Below, piece after piece: positions 33,305 to 35,861 of a stretch of DNA of 35,861 bases. The notes beneath the pieces are model-generated. The model was not told the DNA's origin. It worked only from the letters and a program-made list of their open reading frames with translations, and did not search any database. Made by a program: the position numbers and the translations under genes. The DNA comes from Clostridia bacterium. GTDB lineage: Bacteria; Bacillota; Clostridia; Oscillospirales; Acutalibacteraceae. How positions within the stretch are numbered: position 1 is the stretch's first letter; every line of letters begins with the position of its first letter. The stretch spans positions 1 through 35,861 of the forward strand of contig CAAEIM010000202.1 in the NCBI GenBank assembly GCA_900755995.1, read 5' to 3'.

Positions 33305-34702
33305 ATGCCGAATATGTCACCAAAAAAAGCTCCTATGCCAACTCAGGAGCCTGATGTAAGAAATAAAAACTTTCTTGAGGTTGCCACCGGTTATACCGAG
33401 GAGGTAGCAATAGAGGAGGCACAGCGCTGTCTCAACTGCAAAAACAAACCCTGCGTGTCCGCTTGTCCGGTACATATTTCAATCCCTGATTTTATCAAGG
33501 AGGTTGCACAGGGCAACTTTGCAGGCGCATATGACGTAATTTCAAAATCAAGCTCACTTCCTGCTGTCTGCGGTCGTGTTTGTCCGCAGGAAACACAGTG
33601 CGAGTCAAAGTGCGTAAGAGGCATTAAGACCGAGCCCGTAGGAATCGGCAGACTTGAAAGATTTGTAGCTGACTGGCATAATGCTCAGACAGACGTTGTT
33701 ATAAATAAGCCTGAATCAAACGGTCATAAGGTAGCCGTTGTCGGTTCAGGCCCTTCGGGACTCACCTGTGCAGGCGACCTTGCAAAGATGGGCTATGATG
33801 TAACAGTATTTGAGGCACTCCACCTTGCAGGCGGCGTACTCGTTTACGGTATCCCTGAGTTCAGACTTCCTAAGTCAATCGTACAGAAAGAGGTTGACAC
33901 CCTCAAGGCGCTTGGCGTTAAGGTAGAAACAAATATGGTAATCGGCAGAGTAATTTCTATTGACGAGCTTATGGACGATATGGGCTTTGAGGCTGTATTC
34001 ATCGGCTCAGGCGCAGGACTTCCGAGATTTATGAAGATTCCGGGAGAGAACCTCTGCGGCGTTTACTCTGCAAATGAGTTCTTAACAAGAACAAACCTTA
34101 TGAAGTCATATAAGGACGATTCCTCAACACCTATTATGCACGCTAAAAAGGTAGCTGTTGTAGGCGGCGGCAACGTAGCAATGGACGCTGCCCGCTGTGC
34201 AAAGCGACTCGGCGCAGACGAGGTTTACATTGTTTACAGAAGAAGTGAGGAAGAGCTTCCTGCAAGAAAAGAAGAGGTTGAGCACGCTAAGGAGGAGGGC
34301 ATTATCTTTAAGCTCCTCAATAACCCTGTTGAAATCCTCGGTGACGAAAACGAGTTTGTAACAGGTATGAAGTGCGTTGAAATGGAGCTTGGAGAGCCTG
34401 ACGAAAGCGGCAGAAGAAGACCTGTAGTTAAGCCTGACAGCGAGTTTGTGCTCGATGTTGACGCAGTAGTTATTTCTATCGGCACATCGCCTAACCCACT
34501 TATCAAGGCTACAACAAAGGGACTTGATACTCAGAAATGGGGCGGCATCATCACTGACGAGCACGGCCTTACCTCCCGTGAGGGCGTTTACGCAGGCGGT
34601 GACGCAGTAACAGGTGCGGCTACGGTTATTCTCGCAATGGGCGCAGGCAAAACAGCCGCAGCGGCTATTGATGAATATATCAAAGGCAAAGAGAATAAGT
34701 AA
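33305..34702 (+). CDS. nfnB: NfnB-like subunit (glutamate synthase small-subunit-like)
   Basis: 465-aa flavoprotein with two N-terminal [4Fe-4S] groups (Cys42/45/50/54 and Cys89/93/99/103). It has the FAD site VAVVGSGPSGLTCAGDLA (143-160) and the NADPH site VAVVGGGNVAMDAARCA, and ends with YAGGDAVTGAATVILAMGAG. The same fold serves as the small subunit of NADPH-glutamate synthase, but there is no gltB-type large subunit here, while the NfnA partner is directly coupled upstream. Hence NfnB is preferred (inference from context). It would supply NADPH or reduced ferredoxin in anaerobic metabolism. A hairpin follows at 34767. Confidence 0.85.
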   Translation: MPNMSPKKAPMPTQEPDVRNKNFLEVATGYTEEVAIEEAQRCLNCKNKPCVSACPVHISIPDFIKEVAQGNFAGAYDVISKSSSLPAVCGRVCPQETQCESKCVRGIKTEPVGIGRLERFVADWHNAQTDVVINKPESNGHKVAVVGSGPSGLTCAGDLAKMGYDVTVFEALHLAGGVLVYGIPEFRLPKSIVQKEVDTLKALGVKVETNMVIGRVISIDELMDDMGFEAVFIGSGAGLPRFMKIPGENLCGVYSANEFLTRTNLMKSYKDDSSTPIMHAKKVAVVGGGNVAMDAARCAKRLGADEVYIVYRRSEEELPARKEEVEHAKEEGIIFKLLNNPVEILGDENEFVTGMKCVEMELGEPDESGRRRPVVKPDSEFVLDVDAVVISIGTSPNPLIKATTKGLDTQKWGGIITDEHGLTSREGVYAGGDAVTGAATVILAMGAGKTAAAAIDEYIKGKENK

Positions 34703-34766
34703 AAACTAAAAATCAGGAATAAAGCAAAAATAAGCAAGCTTTAGTAATCCGAAAGCAAATAAAAAT

Positions 34767-34805
34767 ATCCCCACACCGTACAAACGGCTGTGGGGATTAT
34801 CTTTA
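34767..34805 (+). terminator. Probable terminator after nfnAB
   Basis: ATCCCCACA-CCG pairs with CGG-C-TGTGGGGAT (34767-34798, one bulge) followed by a weak T-containing tail (TATCTTTA). Confidence 0.68.
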
Positions 34806-34842
34806 CTTAGGCAGGCTTGCTTCATATAGAGGAGATGTCATA

Positions 34843-35580
34843 ATGAAAACAGCGGTAATTACGGGTGCGTCGGGCGGTATTGGCTCGGCGGCTGCACTGG
34901 AATTTGCCCGTGGCGGATACAATACCGTTTTGCAGTACAACAGCGGCAGGGACAGGGCTTTAACTCTTGCAGAAAAAATAAAAAATGAATTTGGCTTGAC
35001 CGCACTTCCTGTTCAGGCTGACGTTTCCTCGTCACAGTCGGTTGCAAAGCTGTTTGAAACCGTAGAAAATCACTTAGGCGGAGTTGACGTGCTTGTAAAT
35101 AACGCAGGAATTGCTCAGCAAAAGCTGTTTACCGATATAACCGACGAGGATTGGCGCAGAATGATGGGCGCCGACCTTGACGGTGTGTTTTACTGTTCGA
35201 GAGAGGTTTTAAAACGCTTTATGCTGAAAACCCACAGCGGAGTAATTCTGAATATCAGCTCTATGTGGGGGCAGGTGGGAGCTTCGTGCGAGGTGCATTA
35301 CAGCGCTGCAAAGGCAGGTGTAATAGGTCTGACAAAGGCTCTCGCCAAAGAGGTGGGACTTTCGGGTGTTCGTGTAAATTGCATTGCCCCTGGTGTGGTA
35401 ATGACCGATATGATGAAATCCTTTGACGAGCAGACTATCGCCGAGCTGAGAGAGGAAACCCCTCTGAATACCCTCGGTACGCCTGAGGATATTGCGCAGT
35501 GTGCCTTCTTCCTCTGCTCGGACAGGGCAAGGTTCATCACGGGTCAGGTGCTCGGCGTGAACGGGGGATTTATCATATAA
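34843..35580 (+). CDS. SDR-family oxidoreductase (FabG-like)
   Basis: 245-aa classical short-chain dehydrogenase/reductase. Cofactor motif TGASGGIG (7-14), structural NNAG (86-89), and catalytic Ser140, Tyr153 and Lys157 (YSAAK) are all present; the C-terminus FITGQVLGVNGG is FabG-like. It could be a 3-oxoacyl-ACP reductase, but it stands alone with no fatty-acid genes nearby, so the substrate is open. AGAGGAGA at 34828-34835 marks the start. It lies between the nfnAB hairpin and a hairpin-rich repeat. Confidence 0.92.
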   Translation: MKTAVITGASGGIGSAAALEFARGGYNTVLQYNSGRDRALTLAEKIKNEFGLTALPVQADVSSSQSVAKLFETVENHLGGVDVLVNNAGIAQQKLFTDITDEDWRRMMGADLDGVFYCSREVLKRFMLKTHSGVILNISSMWGQVGASCEVHYSAAKAGVIGLTKALAKEVGLSGVRVNCIAPGVVMTDMMKSFDEQTIAELREETPLNTLGTPEDIAQCAFFLCSDRARFITGQVLGVNGGFII

Positions 35581-35639
35581 AAAGTGATTGTCGGGAAAAT
35601 AATGTTTGAATTAAAGCCAAACTATCTTCTCGGGCTAAA

Positions 35640-35777
35640 AAGTTTTCGCCCGCCTTTTTCAAAAGGCGGTGGGGTGTGGGGAAAAGTCCCACCGTTCGCT
35701 TGAACAAGCGCAGGAGGGGAGAAAAACAGTCCGGTGGACTGGTTTGCGTGGGGAACCCACGCCTGGGGTTCCCCAAT
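35640..35777 (+). repeat. Hairpin-rich dispersed repeat, right copy
   Basis: Five consecutive inverted repeats: 35650-35669 (CCGCCTTTT/AAAAGGCGG), 35676-35692 (GTGGG/CCCAC), 35697-35710 (CGCTTG/CAAGCG), 35727-35741 (CAGTCC/GGACTG) and 35749-35775 (TGGGGAACCC/GGGTTCCCCA). The last overlaps a competing stem 35746-35762 (GCGTGGG/CCCACGC). The tail matches the left window edge. Two short open frames cross it but look like by-products of the repeat. Confidence 0.75.
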
Positions 35778-35831
35778 ACAGATGTTCCTCTTGTGCATAT
35801 TACTTAATTACACATACTTTTTCCTGCAACC

Positions 35832-35861
35832 AAAAACCGCCCGATTCATAAAATCGAGCGG
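35832..35861 (-). terminator. Probable terminator of a minus-strand gene beyond the right edge
   Basis: CCGCCCGAT (35837-35845) pairs with ATCGAGCGG (35853-35861, one G-T pair on the minus strand). Read on the minus strand it is followed by TTTTTGG, so it should end a convergent gene outside the window. Confidence 0.65.

Noticed and set aside
33305..34702. Glutamate synthase small subunit (gltD) as the name of this gene
   Set aside because: No large subunit is present and the gene is coupled to an NfnA-type partner, so NfnB fits better.
35573..35776. 67-aa minus-strand open frame across the right repeat
   Set aside because: It is defined by the hairpin-rich repeat, overlaps the end of the SDR gene and has no good ribosome site; a by-product of repeat sequence is more likely.
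35669..35851. 60-aa plus-strand open frame in the right repeat
   Set aside because: Same repeat, composition dictated by inverted repeats, no ribosome site.
1..35861. CRISPR array, prophage or insertion sequence
   Set aside because: No regularly spaced direct repeats, no transposase, integrase or phage structural gene was found on either strand.

Overview
The window looks like chromosomal DNA of an anaerobic, fermentative Gram-positive bacterium of the Clostridia, most likely an Oscillospiraceae/Ruminococcus-like gut organism. The evidence is the strong AGGAGG-type ribosome binding sites, a sortase, a lipoprotein, MBOAT/DHHW cell-wall proteins, type III pantothenate kinase, a ferredoxin-linked NfnAB-type transhydrogenase and fermentative lactate dehydrogenase. 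The genus is inference; there is no rRNA or tRNA gene here to confirm it.

Layout. (1) 77-3518: arginine operon argB - GNAT acetyltransferase - argD - argF, tightly packed. argC/argJ are presumably to the left. (2) 3593-5903: a compact sortase locus with its own extended -10 promoter. It holds a small secreted protein ending in an IATTG-type sorting signal, a sortase, and an unrecognised four-helix membrane protein, followed by terminators. (3) 6224-19678: a Wzx/Wzy-type exopolysaccharide locus with UDP-glucose dehydrogenase, UDP-galactopyranose mutase, five glycosyltransferases (one GlfT-like), a pyruvyl-transferase-family protein paired with an FrhB-like iron-sulfur protein, a polymerase, a flippase and a hexapeptide acetyltransferase. 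A clean terminator closes it. By eye its second half is much richer in A+T than the flanking housekeeping genes. (4) 19798-20562 (-): coaX. (5) 20870-27342: cell-envelope block with two related DHHW proteins, a Nudix hydrolase, an M23 peptidase, a small lipoprotein and an MBOAT O-acyltransferase. (6) 27760-30943 (-): glnS and gltX. (7) 31269-32222 (-) ldh, divergent from 32460-34702 (+) nfnA-nfnB. (8) 34843-35580: an SDR oxidoreductase.

How the genes work together. The exopolysaccharide locus predicts an anionic polymer containing galactofuranose and probably glucuronate, with pyruvate and acetyl decorations. The MBOAT plus DHHW pair predicts O-acylation of a wall or surface polymer outside the membrane. 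The sortase trio looks like a self-contained system for displaying one small protein. ldh and nfnAB both handle the NAD(P)H/ferredoxin pools of a fermenter.

Non-coding structure. Two copies of a hairpin-rich repeat sit at the two ends of the window (about 1-40 and 35640-35777). A second, different dispersed element occurs twice (24577-24643 and 31011-31080). Seven strong intrinsic terminators, several weaker ones and five good sigma-A-type promoters can be read directly. No CRISPR array, transposase, integrase, prophage, tRNA or rRNA was seen.
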